Shown piece by piece: positions 45,975-54,934 of a stretch of 64,000 nt of DNA. Numbering within the stretch: position 1 is the stretch's first letter; each line of letters begins with the position of its first letter. The stretch comes from Burkholderia cepacia (lineage in GTDB: Bacteria; Pseudomonadota; Gammaproteobacteria; Burkholderiales; Burkholderiaceae), in the NCBI RefSeq assembly GCF_001718835.1, contig NZ_CP013443.1:3686730-3750729 (forward strand), given 5' to 3'. A program made the translations under genes and the position numbers. A model generated the notes under the pieces. The model was not told the DNA's origin and did no database searches. It saw nothing but the letters and a program-made list of their open reading frames with translations.

Positions 45975-46865
45975 GTGTTCGATCAGCTGAAGGCGTTCCA
46001 CGCGACCGTCCGGCAGGGCAGCATCACGCGCGCCGCGCGCCACCTGGGCGTGAGCCAGCCGACGATCGCCGCGCAGATCCGGCAGGTCGAGCAGCTGTAC
46101 GGCGTCGAGCTGTTCTACCGCAGCGGCCGCAAGCTCGAGGTCACCGAGACGGGGATCGAGCTGCTGCCGCTCGTCGAGAAGATGATCGCGCTCGAGGCGC
46201 AGGCCGACATCATGCTGCGCAACGTCGGCGGCCTGTTCGAAGGTCACCTGCGGATCGGTGCGACGGGGCCTTACTACATCATGGACGCGGTCGGCCGCTT
46301 CTCGAACGCGCACCCGTCGATCGCACTGACGTGCCGGATCGGCAACTCCGAGGAAATCCTGCAGGCGCTGCAGGAATTCCGCATCGATCTCGCGGTATCG
46401 TCGCAGCGCAACGACGCCGAAGGCCTCGAATGCAAGGTGATCTCGACCGACCCGCTCGTGCTCGTCGTGCATCGCACGCATCCGCTCGCGCGTTTCGACG
46501 CGATCGATCCGGCGCAGCTCGCCGACGTGCGGCTGCTGATGCGCGAGGAAGGCTCGGTCACGCGCCGCTGCACGGAGACGATCCTCGCGGCGGCCGGTGT
46601 CGCGGCCGTATCGATGGCCGAGATCGGCAGCCGCGAAGCGATCCGCGAGGCGATCCTGCACGGGGTGGGAGGCAGCCTGTTTCCGTACGGCGAGGCCGAG
46701 CGCCATCCTGACCTGCGCGTGATCGCGCTGCGCGGCGTCGACACGACGATCGACGAATACGTGTACTACCTGAAAGCGCGCCGCCAGAGCCCCGCGATCG
46801 ACGCGTTCCTTGCGTGCATCCTGCCGAAGCGCGGCGAGGCCGTCGCCGAACCGGCCGCGCGCTGA
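45975..46865 (+). CDS. LysR-family regulator, possibly aminoethylphosphonate-associated
   Basis: 296-residue LysR regulator starting at GTG 45975 (VFDQLKAFHATVRQGSITRAARHLGVSQPTIAAQIRQ in the HTH; key residues QG-ITRAA and SQPTIAAQI), with GGAGAA about eight bases upstream. The effector domain fills the rest. The pattern resembles the LysR group found with aminoethylphosphonate genes, which fits the nearby phosphonate cluster, but the divergent phospholipase gene is the closer candidate target. Confidence 0.85.
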   Translation: MFDQLKAFHATVRQGSITRAARHLGVSQPTIAAQIRQVEQLYGVELFYRSGRKLEVTETGIELLPLVEKMIALEAQADIMLRNVGGLFEGHLRIGATGPYYIMDAVGRFSNAHPSIALTCRIGNSEEILQALQEFRIDLAVSSQRNDAEGLECKVISTDPLVLVVHRTHPLARFDAIDPAQLADVRLLMREEGSVTRRCTETILAAAGVAAVSMAEIGSREAIREAILHGVGGSLFPYGEAERHPDLRVIALRGVDTTIDEYVYYLKARRQSPAIDAFLACILPKRGEAVAEPAAR

Positions 46866-46884
46866 GCGCGGGCGGGCTGCGCAC

Positions 46885-48525
46885 TCACTTCGGCAGTGCC
46901 GGGATCATCCACGTCAGCACATGCTGCTGCAGGAACACCAGCACGCCGAGCAGCAGCGTGAGGATCACGCTGTGCCAGAAGGTGCGCGCGAACACGACAC
47001 CTTCCCGCCCTTTCAGGTCCGTCGTCGACACGCCCGTCGCGATGTTCTGCGGCGAGATCATCTTGCCCATCACGCCGCCCGACGAGTTGGTCGCGGCCAT
47101 CAGCACCGGATCGAGGCCGAGCTGCCGCGCGGCCACGACCTGCAGGTTGCCGAACAGCGCATTGCCCGACGTGTCGCTGCCGGACAGGAACACCGCGATC
47201 CAGCCGAGCGACGCGGACACCAGCGGGAACAGCGCGCCCGTCGACGCGACGCCGGTGCCGAGCGTATAGCTGATGCCCGAGTAGTTCAGCAGGTACGCGA
47301 GCCCGACGATCATCATCACCGTGACGATCGCGATCCACGTCTGCCGCCACGTCTTCGCGACGCAGCCGAGGACATCGCCGGCGCCGGTGCGCGTCAGCGC
47401 GGCCGTGACGATCGCCGAGAGCAGGATCGCGGTGCCCGTGCCGAGCGGCTGGAAGTCCCAGATCGCCGCATACGGCTTGTGGTACAGCGACACGAACACC
47501 GCGTTGTGCAGGCCCGGCCACTTGATCTTCACGTCGCCGATCGCCGCGACGTTCGCGTGCACCCACACGATCACGACCACCGACACGACGAGCCACGGCA
47601 GCCAGCCGCCGAAACCCGCACGGGCGGCGCCGGCCGTTGCAGGCACGCTGCGCGCGAGCGCGTAGTGCGGATCGGGTTGCGGCTTCCACACCTGCAGGAA
47701 ACCGATCGTCACGATCAGCGACGTGAGCGACGACAGCACGTCGGTGAGCTGGTAGCCGAGGAAGTTCGACGTGACGAACTGCGCGATCGCGAAACTGCCG
47801 CCCGACACGAGCAGCGCGGGCCACAGCTTCGAGATCGAGCGCAGCCCGCCGTACGCGCCGACCACGTAGAACGGCAGGAGCAGCGCGAAGAACGGCAGCT
47901 GGCGGCCGACCATTTGCGCGAGCGTCGCGGGCGGCAGCGACGTCACCGCGCCGAGCACGGTGATCGGCACGCCGAGCGCGCCGAACGCGACCGGCGCCGT
48001 GTTGAACAGCAGCGTATAGGTGAGCGCTTCGAGCGCGGGGAAGCCGAGCGCGATCAGGAGTGCGCTCGTGATCGCGACCGGCGTGCCGAATCCCGAGATC
48101 CCTTCGAGCAGGCAGCCGAACGAGAACGCGACGACGAGCAGCACGAGGCGCCGGTCGTCGGGCAGATTGTCGAGCATCCACTGCCGGAACTGGTCGAAGC
48201 GGCCCGACTTCACCGCGATGTTGTACAGCAGCAGCGCGTTGAAGACGATCCACATCACCGGCACGACCGCGAGCGCCATGCCCGCGCCGACCGCGTTGAA
48301 CGCGAGCCCGGCCGGCATCCCCCATGCGCCGATCGCGACCGCGAGGCCGGCGACCAGCCCGGCGAGCGACGCCTGCCACGCGGGGCGGCGCAGCACGCCC
48401 AACGCGATCAGCGCGACCGCGATCGGAATCGCGGCGACGAGAAAGGACAGCAGCAGCGAGTTGGCGACCGGCGTCAACGGCTGCGCGAAGACGGCGCCGG
48501 CGGGTAGGGCGGATGAGGGGGTCAT
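46885..48525 (-). CDS. lldP: L-lactate permease
   Basis: 546-residue inner-membrane lactate:proton symporter of the LctP family with about 13 transmembrane segments. Family blocks SFGCLLEGISGFGTPVAI, FNTAPVAFGALGVPI and VSASLGWIAVFLSGSDTSGNALFGNLQ are present. It has an AGGAGA ribosome site. Hairpin repeats lie directly upstream in the predicted leader. No lactate dehydrogenase is adjacent. Confidence 0.93.
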   Translation of the reverse strand: MTPSSALPAGAVFAQPLTPVANSLLLSFLVAAIPIAVALIALGVLRRPAWQASLAGLVAGLAVAIGAWGMPAGLAFNAVGAGMALAVVPVMWIVFNALLLYNIAVKSGRFDQFRQWMLDNLPDDRRLVLLVVAFSFGCLLEGISGFGTPVAITSALLIALGFPALEALTYTLLFNTAPVAFGALGVPITVLGAVTSLPPATLAQMVGRQLPFFALLLPFYVVGAYGGLRSISKLWPALLVSGGSFAIAQFVTSNFLGYQLTDVLSSLTSLIVTIGFLQVWKPQPDPHYALARSVPATAGAARAGFGGWLPWLVVSVVVIVWVHANVAAIGDVKIKWPGLHNAVFVSLYHKPYAAIWDFQPLGTGTAILLSAIVTAALTRTGAGDVLGCVAKTWRQTWIAIVTVMMIVGLAYLLNYSGISYTLGTGVASTGALFPLVSASLGWIAVFLSGSDTSGNALFGNLQVVAARQLGLDPVLMAATNSSGGVMGKMISPQNIATGVSTTDLKGREGVVFARTFWHSVILTLLLGVLVFLQQHVLTWMIPALPK

Positions 48526-48540
48526 CTTGTCTCCTGTCGG

Positions 48541-48646
48541 CCTGAGTTAGTGCTTTAGCACTTACTCAGGCCCCATGCTTCGCGGTCGACCCGAGTTAGC
48601 GCTTCAGCGCTTACTCCGGTCCCATGCTTCGCACTCCGGTCCCATG
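48541..48646. repeat. Tandem hairpin repeats in the lldP leader
   Basis: Two diverged hairpin units, 48541-48570 (arms CCTGAGT...ACTCAGG around a GTGC/GCAC stem) and 48591-48619 (CCGAGT...ACTCCGG around AGCGCT/AGCGCT), are each followed by CCCATGCTTCGC. A third partial unit (ACTCCGGTCCCATGC, 48632-48646) follows. Compensating changes keep each stem paired. The first ends 16 bases upstream of the lldP ATG. Confidence 0.75.
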
Positions 48647-48936
48647 CAAAGCTGTCTGCGATCACAACGGCCCGGACGTCGCTTGCCCGCGCAACGACGT
48701 CGCCGCGGCCAGTCGATCGGTCACTCAAAAAGGTTAGGCGGCACGCGCCGCTTGTACAAGGAGGGGCAGCCCGATATGACGAATCCGGGCGAGCGCACCG
48801 CCGCAATCTTGCGCTGCCGACAAAGGTGCCTATCCGCGAGCGGGGTGTTTCCCCGGGTATCCGAAGCCTAGACTGCACGCATCGATTCACGCCGCGGCGA
48901 TTCAGCGCGCGACGCTCGACCAACCCGGAGTGCAAC
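48647..48936. other. Intergenic region upstream of the DUF4148 gene
   Basis: About 290 bases between the hairpin repeats and a plus-strand gene. CCGGAG eight bases before the ATG at 48937 is the ribosome site. No further element was recognised. Confidence 0.35.
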
Positions 48937-49257
48937 ATGAAGAAGACGATGATACGCGCGGCTTGTATCGGCATCCTGATGATGGGTGCCGCTGCCGCGG
49001 CCCAAGCGCAGGCCTCATCCCAACCGCTGACGCGAGCCCAGGTTCGACAGGAACTGGCCGAATACCAAGCGGCAGGTTACCGGCCCGCCATCGTCAGCAG
49101 CCCCGACTATCCGCAGAACGTGCAGGCGATCACGCAGCGCGTCGCGCAAGCGCGCGCGGACGCCGCCAGCTACGGCGGCAACGGCCATGCGACGGTCGAA
49201 TCCGGCAAGCGTGGCGCAGCGCCGGCGCTCGATCCGTCGACCTATTCACACCACTGA
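48937..49257 (+). CDS. DUF4148 domain exported protein
   Basis: 106-residue small periplasmic protein: signal peptide ending near AAQAQASS (about residue 25), then the DUF4148 motif LTRAQVRQELAEYQAAGY with a Pro/Tyr pair downstream. These proteins are abundant in Burkholderia and of unknown function. Monocistronic as far as can be seen. Confidence 0.88.
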   Translation: MKKTMIRAACIGILMMGAAAAAQAQASSQPLTRAQVRQELAEYQAAGYRPAIVSSPDYPQNVQAITQRVAQARADAASYGGNGHATVESGKRGAAPALDPSTYSHH

Positions 49258-49375
49258 ACTGAAGCAGACGCGCGATGAACCGCGTGGATGCGCCGCCGCG
49301 CACATGCCGGATTCCGCCGGCGTGATCGCGCGCAGGCGTTCCGCACGCCGATGCGCGCGGCCGCGTGCGCGATCG

Positions 49376-50989
49376 TCAGACGCTGAAGCGGTTCAACGTA
49401 TACGCGCGGTAGGCTGCGACGAACGCGTCGAACGATCCGGCCTCCTTCGCTTCGAGCTCGGCCTGCTCGGCGAGCGAGCGCTCGGCGAGCGCCGCCGCGG
49501 CGCGCGCGTCGGCCTCCGGAAGCGGCCGCGCGCGGAAATGCGCGGCATGCGCTTCGCTCTGCGCCAGCGCGAATCCCAGGAACGACTGCCCGTGCTCGCG
49601 CATCGTGCGCAGCACGCGCGCGGACGGCGTGCGCTCCGGATCGGCGAGCTTCCCGCGCTGCGCGGCGATCGCGCGCGCATGCTCGTCGCCGCCGCGGATT
49701 TCGTCGAGACGGCGGCCGACGGTTTCGATATCGGCCATCAGTTCGTCCGCCCACGCCTGCAGCGTGACCGGCGCGCCGTCGCGCTGCAGCGTGAGCCCGG
49801 GCTTGCGCCCTTCCATCGTCACGCTGCCGAAGTTCGCGTTCGCTTCCTGGTACGCGGGGCAGTCGAGCGCCGGACTCTCGTCGAGCGCGCACGCGAGCAG
49901 GAAGGCATCGATGAAGCGCGCGGTTTCCAGTGCGATGCCGGTCGGCTCGAACGGGTCGATGTCGAGACAACGCACCTCGATGTACTGCACGCCGCGCGAC
50001 GCGAGCGCATGCAGCGGCCGCTCGCCCGAATACGTGACGCGCTTCGGCCGGATCGTCGAGTAGAACTCGTTCTCGATCTGCAGCACGTTCGTGTTGATCT
50101 GGATCCACTCGCCGTCGCGATGCGTGCCGATGGCCTCGTACGCCGGATATGGCTCGCTCACGGCCTTCGACAGCGCGTCGAGATAGCCGGGCAGCGTGTT
50201 GTAGTCGACGTGCAGCGCGGCCTGGGCGGTCGTGTTCGAGTAGCCGAGATCGCTCATCCGCAGGCTCGTCGCATACGGCAGGTACAGCGTATCGGCGTCG
50301 AACGTGTCGAGCTTGTGCGGCTTGCCGCGCAGGAACTTCGTGTCGAGCGCGGGAGATGCGCCGAACAGGTACATCAGCAGCCAGCTGCGGCGGCGGAAGT
50401 TGCGGATCTGCGCGAGATAGCGCTCCGACTGGTAATCGACGAGCGTGGCCGTCGACCCTTCTTCCGCGTGCAGGCGCCGCCACACTTCCTCGTGCAGCGA
50501 GTAGTTGTAGTGGATGCCCGCGATGCACTGCATCGTGCGGCCGTAGCGATACGCGAGGCCGCGCCGGTACACCGTCTTCAGGCGGCCGATGTTCGACGTG
50601 CCGTAGTCGGCGATCGGGATCTGGTCGTCGGCCGGCAGCAGGCCCGGCATCGAGTCGTTCCACAGCATCTCGTCGCCGAGCGACGCATAGACATAGCGAT
50701 GCAGATCGTCGAGGCGTTCGAGCGTGATCGCGGCGTCACGTTCCGCGGGCGTGATCAGTTCGATCAGCGCTTCGGAATAGTCGGTCGTCAGCGCCGGATG
50801 CGTGAGCGCCGAACCGAGCGCGCGCGGATGCGGCGTGAACGCGATCATCCCGTCGCGCGTCACGCGCAGGCTTTCCTTTTCGATGCCGCGCAGGCCGTCG
50901 GGCAGATGCTGCCGCGTCGGGCCCGAGCTCAGTGCTTCGAGGCGATTCAGCAGCAGTTCGGACTGGCGGTGAGTCATGGTGTTCGACAT
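49376..50989 (-). CDS. gshA: Glutamate-cysteine ligase
   Basis: 537-residue ATP-dependent ligase, first step of glutathione synthesis (type 1, proteobacterial GshA). Family blocks GIEKESLRVTRDG, TDYSEALIELITP, CIAGIHYNYSL and YIEVRCLDIDPFEPTGI are present. The start is the first of two closely spaced Met codons. Converges with the DUF4148 gene. Confidence 0.95.
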   Translation of the reverse strand: MSNTMTHRQSELLLNRLEALSSGPTRQHLPDGLRGIEKESLRVTRDGMIAFTPHPRALGSALTHPALTTDYSEALIELITPAERDAAITLERLDDLHRYVYASLGDEMLWNDSMPGLLPADDQIPIADYGTSNIGRLKTVYRRGLAYRYGRTMQCIAGIHYNYSLHEEVWRRLHAEEGSTATLVDYQSERYLAQIRNFRRRSWLLMYLFGASPALDTKFLRGKPHKLDTFDADTLYLPYATSLRMSDLGYSNTTAQAALHVDYNTLPGYLDALSKAVSEPYPAYEAIGTHRDGEWIQINTNVLQIENEFYSTIRPKRVTYSGERPLHALASRGVQYIEVRCLDIDPFEPTGIALETARFIDAFLLACALDESPALDCPAYQEANANFGSVTMEGRKPGLTLQRDGAPVTLQAWADELMADIETVGRRLDEIRGGDEHARAIAAQRGKLADPERTPSARVLRTMREHGQSFLGFALAQSEAHAAHFRARPLPEADARAAAALAERSLAEQAELEAKEAGSFDAFVAAYRAYTLNRFSV

Positions 50990-51284
50990 GGAGACGCAAG
51001 TGCGTGACGGCCGCGCACAGAACGCCGCGCGCGGCCGGCTGGATTGTTGGTCGCTTCGTTGGTAGCGGGCACTTTAACATCTCGCCGAAACCCGCGCTTG
51101 AGGTGGCCTCGCGCCTGGGCGGGCGCGTCGGAGCACGCGGAAAGGACCATGCGGGAGGGCGACTTTCGGCGGCCGGCGGACGTGCGCGGGGTGTCGCGCA
51201 AACGCCGTCGCGCACGGCGGCGGGCATTCGTCTGCCGGATGACGGGATGCGCCGGCCGGCGCCTTGCCCGCAACGTGCGTTGCG

Positions 51285-52253
51285 CTATCCGCCGCGCGCG
51301 CCGCCCGCCCGGTCGGCCACTTCGTTCCACAAATGCAGCGCCGCGTACGCGCGCCATGGCCGCCAGCCTTCGGTGCGACGCTTCTGGCTCGCGAGCCGGT
51401 CGAGCGCCGGATCGCGCGCGGCGATCGACTGCATCAGCACGAGATCGGAGGCCGGCCAGGCATCCGGATCGCGCCACGCGCGCATCGCGATGTATTCGAC
51501 GGTCCACGGGCCGATGCCGGGCAGGTCGAGCCACGCACCGCGCAGCGTCGCGAGATCGGCGTGCTCGCGATCGACCGGCACGTCGCCGGCCGCCACCGCG
51601 CGCGCCGTGCCCGTCAGTGCCGCCACCCGCTTGCCGGGCATCCCGATTCGGTCGAGATCGCAGGCGGCCAGCGCCTCCGGTGTCGGAAAACGCCATGCGG
51701 GCGCACCGTTCGATGCGTGCACGCCGTCGTCGTGCACGACGCGCTCGCCCGCGCGCTCGACGAGCCGGCCGACGATCGTCGTCGCGGCCTTCACGCTCAC
51801 CTGCTGGCCGACGATCGCGCGCACGGCCAACTCGAACCCCGACCACGCACCCGGCACGCGCAGCCCCGGTGCGGCCTCGACGAGCGGCGCGAACCACGGA
51901 TCGCGCGCCAGCCCGCTGCCGATCGCGGCCGGATCGGCGCCGAGGTCGAACATCGTCGCGACGCGCGCGGCGAACGCGTCGTCGACATGACGCGCGACCG
52001 CGCCTTCGACCGTCGCGACCAGGCAATGCTTGCGCGGATGCCGCTCGACGGTGAGCCGGCCGGCGTCGCCGTGCAGGTCGACGATGCGGCGATACATGCC
52101 GTCCGCCACCTGCTCGACGCCCGGAATCGCGCGGCCGCTGAAGAAGCGCAGGACGCGCGCCCAGTCGTAAGGCGCATTGAAGCGCAGCTCGAGTTGCACG
52201 GCCGACGGCACGCCGCCGCCGTTCACGGTTGCGATGGGGGTTGCGACCTTCAA
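51285..52253 (-). CDS. alkA: DNA-3-methyladenine glycosylase II (AlkA-type)
   Basis: 322-residue base-excision glycosylase for alkylated purines. It has an N-terminal AlkA-type beta domain (about 15-120) and an HhH-GPD domain with the helix-hairpin-helix motif LPGIGPWTVEYIAMRAW; the catalytic Asp follows in ASDLVL. Its ATG overlaps the ada stop (ATGA), so it belongs to an alkylation-repair operon ada-alkA. Confidence 0.93.
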   Translation of the reverse strand: MKVATPIATVNGGGVPSAVQLELRFNAPYDWARVLRFFSGRAIPGVEQVADGMYRRIVDLHGDAGRLTVERHPRKHCLVATVEGAVARHVDDAFAARVATMFDLGADPAAIGSGLARDPWFAPLVEAAPGLRVPGAWSGFELAVRAIVGQQVSVKAATTIVGRLVERAGERVVHDDGVHASNGAPAWRFPTPEALAACDLDRIGMPGKRVAALTGTARAVAAGDVPVDREHADLATLRGAWLDLPGIGPWTVEYIAMRAWRDPDAWPASDLVLMQSIAARDPALDRLASQKRRTEGWRPWRAYAALHLWNEVADRAGGARGG

Positions 52254-53353
52254 GCTGCGCTGCCCTCCGCGACGGCGACGTCGGCCGGTTCATCGTGCGC
52301 ATCGTGCGCATGGTGTGCCTCGGCGGCGAGCAGCGTCGCCTTGCGACGCACGCCCCAACGATACCCGGCCAGCGCGCCGCCCTTTTGGACGACGCGGTGG
52401 CACGGGATCGCGAGCGCGACCGGATTCGACGCGCACGCGGACGCGACGGCACGCACCGCGCGCGGCGCGCCCAGCGCCTCGGCGATCTCCGAGTAGCTGC
52501 GTGTTTCGCCGTACGGAATATGCGTCAACGCTTCCCACACACGCTGCTGGAAGGCAGTCGGCGCGATGTCGAGCGGCAGGTCGAACGCGTGCCGGGTGCC
52601 GTCCAGGTACGCGCGGATCTGCGCGACGAACGGCGCGAGCCGTGCCGACGCCTCGACCAGCTCGGCGCGCGCGAATGCATCCTTCAGCTCGCCGACGAGC
52701 GCGGCCGGTTCGTCGCCGAACGCGATCCGGCAGATGCCCTGCCCGGTCGCCGCGACGAGCACCGTGCCGAGCGACGTCGACGCGGTCGCATAGTCGATCC
52801 GCAGGCCGGCGCCCTGGCGGCGAAACGCCGACGGCGCCATCCCGAGCTCGCGCGGCACCGACGCATAGAGTCGCGACGGCGAGTTGAAACCCGCGTCGAC
52901 GGCCGCCTGCGTGACCGGCTGCCCGCTTTGCAGCGCCTGCCGCAGCGCGGCGCCGCGCTGCGCGGCCTGGTACTGCCGCGGCGACACGCCGACCACCCGC
53001 TTGAAGAGCCGCTGAAGATGAAACGGGCTCACGTGCACGGCGTCGCTCAGCTGCTGCAGCGTGAGCCGCTCGGCATGCGCGTCGAGCACCGCGCACGCGC
53101 GGTTGACGATCTCGAGCTCGCGCGGCAGCCCTTCCGGCTGGCAGCGCTTGCAGGGCCGGAAGCCGGCCGCGCGCGCGGCGGCCGGATCGGCGAAGAAGGA
53201 CACATTTTCGCGACGCGGCAGCCGCGACGCACAGGTCGGACGGCAGAACACGCCGGTCGTGCTCACGGCGTAGAAGAACGCGCCGTCCGCATGCGGATCG
53301 CGCTCGGTCACGGCGCCCCAGCGGGCATCATCGGTCGGATAGGCGGTTTTCAT
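52250..53353 (-). CDS. ada: Ada, bifunctional methyltransferase and transcriptional activator
   Basis: 367-residue adaptive-response protein. The N-terminal Ada domain has the zinc-binding cysteines, including the phosphotriester methyl acceptor (VFCRPTCASR; RPCKRC). An AraC-type HTH follows (about 90-180). The C-terminal O6-methylguanine methyltransferase has the acceptor Cys in IPCHRVV. ATG 53353 (MKTAYPTDDARWGAV) fits family length; the longer in-frame reading is upstream DNA. Likely autoregulated and inducing alkA when methylated. Confidence 0.94.
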   Translation of the reverse strand: MKTAYPTDDARWGAVTERDPHADGAFFYAVSTTGVFCRPTCASRLPRRENVSFFADPAAARAAGFRPCKRCQPEGLPRELEIVNRACAVLDAHAERLTLQQLSDAVHVSPFHLQRLFKRVVGVSPRQYQAAQRGAALRQALQSGQPVTQAAVDAGFNSPSRLYASVPRELGMAPSAFRRQGAGLRIDYATASTSLGTVLVAATGQGICRIAFGDEPAALVGELKDAFARAELVEASARLAPFVAQIRAYLDGTRHAFDLPLDIAPTAFQQRVWEALTHIPYGETRSYSEIAEALGAPRAVRAVASACASNPVALAIPCHRVVQKGGALAGYRWGVRRKATLLAAEAHHAHDAHDEPADVAVAEGSAA

Positions 53354-53585
53354 CTGAACCTCGCACTCTCTAGTGTAGATGGTGCCTACTGTAGTCAGCC
53401 GCATGCACCGTCGCGCCCTGAATCTTGCTCTGTGATTCGCGCCGACGGCCGACAAACGGGGGGCGCATCGGAAAAGCGGGCATGAACGGTCAACTTTCGG
53501 GTTCATTAGTCACCATTCCGTCACATTCATGTTGCAGTGCAGGTGCGGCAAAACGCCGTCCTGACGTTTTTTTACACAAACAATA
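53354..53585. other. Intergenic region upstream of ada
   Basis: About 230 bases holding the ada promoter region. No clear Ada box or other element was identified by eye. The sRNA promoter begins at its right edge. Confidence 0.35.
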
Positions 53586-53614
53586 TTGCGTCGCACCATC
53601 GCCGTGTGTATAGT
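53586..53614 (+). promoter_or_regulatory. Predicted sigma-70 promoter of the small RNA
   Basis: TTGCGT (53586-53591), 17-base spacer, TATAGT (53609-53614). The expected start is near 53620. Confidence 0.65.
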
Positions 53615-53618
53615 TGGA

Positions 53619-53687
53619 ACTGTCTCCTCCATGTCTCCTCCTGATATGGATTAAGCCCGTTCCGCTCTACGTGAACGGGCTTTTTTT
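53619..53687 (+). ncRNA. Predicted trans-acting small RNA with two CTCCTCC motifs
   Basis: About 70 nt from the predicted start to the T-tract. It carries two copies of CTCCTCC (53624-53630 and 53635-53641), complementary to Shine-Dalgarno sequences. The second lies in the loop of a small hairpin with arms TCCAT (53628-53632) and ATGGA (53646-53650). A strong terminator hairpin follows (53653-53662/53673-53682) and ends in seven T. This is the layout of an Hfq-type antisense regulator. No open reading frame is present. Confidence 0.7.
53653..53687 (+). terminator. Rho-independent terminator of the small RNA
   Basis: A 10-bp stem (53653-53662/53673-53682) with a 10-base loop followed by T7. 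Confidence 0.9.
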
Positions 53688-53775
53688 CGTCCGTCGATTT
53701 TGCCGCGTTCGCGCAGGCGCTCCCGGCTCCTTGGTCTACACTCGTTGAACCTCGCTTGCCAAGGAGCGTTCACCT

Positions 53776-54189
53776 ATGAAACCGATCCTCCGCGCGATCG
53801 ATCACATCGTGCTGCGCGTGACCGACATGGCCGCGATGACACGCTTTTACTGCGACGCCGTCGGCTGCCATGTGGAAAAGGAACAGCCCGACCTGGGCCT
53901 CGTGCAGCTCCGCGCCGGCGACGCGCTGATCGACCTGCTGTCCGTCGGCGGCCCGATCGACCGCCCCGACAGCGGCCCGCCCGGCACGGGGCGCAATCTC
54001 GATCACCTGTGCCTGCGCGTCGAGCCGTTCGACCCGCAGGCGCTCGCCGCGCATTTCGCCGCGCATGGCGCACGGCCGGGCGCGCCCGCGGAACGCTACG
54101 GCGCCGGCGGCTACGGGCCGTCGATCTACCTGTTCGACCCGGAAGGCAACATGCTCGAATTCAAGGGGCCGCCGGCCGCGATCGGCTGA
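53776..54189 (+). CDS. VOC-superfamily (glyoxalase/dioxygenase fold) protein
   Basis: 137-residue vicinal-oxygen-chelate protein, one domain of two beta-alpha-beta modules. Metal-ligand positions are visible: His in IDHIVLRVTD, His in LDHLCLRVE and Glu in GNMLEF. It resembles FosX/glyoxalase-type small VOC proteins; the substrate is unknown. AAGGAG is the ribosome site. Confidence 0.88.
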   Translation: MKPILRAIDHIVLRVTDMAAMTRFYCDAVGCHVEKEQPDLGLVQLRAGDALIDLLSVGGPIDRPDSGPPGTGRNLDHLCLRVEPFDPQALAAHFAAHGARPGAPAERYGAGGYGPSIYLFDPEGNMLEFKGPPAAIG

Positions 54190-54210
54190 ACGCGGCCGGC
54201 GCGCGGGCCG

Positions 54211-54765
54211 TCATGCGTCCGCGCGCGCCTTCAGCACCGTCCACTCGACCGCGACCGGATCGTGGTCGGCGCTCGAGATCCACGCGGTGCCGTCCTGCAC
54301 CGTGCACTGCAGGCGCATCGAGCGCTGCGCGAGCCGCCCGAGCGCGGCCGCGACGCCGTCGGCCAGCGACAGCACCTGCACGTTGCGCAGCCGCTCGACC
54401 TTGCTGCGCACGCCCTGCCACCAGATATCCGACGTCTTGCCGCCGTACGCGATCACGGTGACCTGCCCGGCGCGGCCGGCCGCCTTCGAGATGCGCCGCT
54501 CGTCGGGCTGGCCGGCTTCGATCCAGACGTCGATCGCGCCCGTCAGGTCCTTCTGCCACAGATCGGGCTCGTCGACGTCCGACAGCCCCTTGCAGAATTC
54601 GAGCCGCTCGTGCGCGAACAGCGCGAACGCGACGATGCGCACCATCATCCGGTCGTCGGTTTCCGACGGATGGCGCGCCACCGTCAGCGCGTGATCGGCG
54701 TAGTAATGCCGATCCATGTCGGCGATTTGCAGTTCGGCTTTGTAGATCGTGGATTTCAGCGCCAT
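54211..54765 (-). CDS. yaeQ: YaeQ family protein
   Basis: 184-residue protein of the YaeQ family, which has a PD-(D/E)XK-nuclease-like fold. The start MALKSTIYKAELQIADMDRHYY and the blocks LTVARHPSETDDRMMVRI and DLWQKDLTGAIDVWIEAGQPDE are characteristic. Function not established. Converges with the VOC gene. Confidence 0.92.
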   Translation of the reverse strand: MALKSTIYKAELQIADMDRHYYADHALTVARHPSETDDRMMVRIVAFALFAHERLEFCKGLSDVDEPDLWQKDLTGAIDVWIEAGQPDERRISKAAGRAGQVTVIAYGGKTSDIWWQGVRSKVERLRNVQVLSLADGVAAALGRLAQRSMRLQCTVQDGTAWISSADHDPVAVEWTVLKARADA

Positions 54766-54853
54766 GCGGAGGGGGCCCGGGCGGGCATTCGGTTCGGTCG
54801 GGCCGTGATGATACCGAATGCCCGACGTCCGCTGCATGACGCGCACAGCAGAA

Positions 54854-54876
54854 CGGCCCGGCGGGCGGCCGGGCCG
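54854..54876. terminator. GC-rich hairpin downstream of the 54935 gene
   Basis: A perfect GC stem (GGCCCGGC/GCCGGGCC) with a short loop lies downstream of the small exported protein gene. On the minus strand it is followed by TTCTGC, so it is only a moderate terminator candidate. Confidence 0.5.
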
Positions 54877-54934
54877 TGATCGGTTCGCGCCGCCGGCTTG
54901 CGCCGGCGCGCGCATGCGCCCGTTGAACGGCGCG

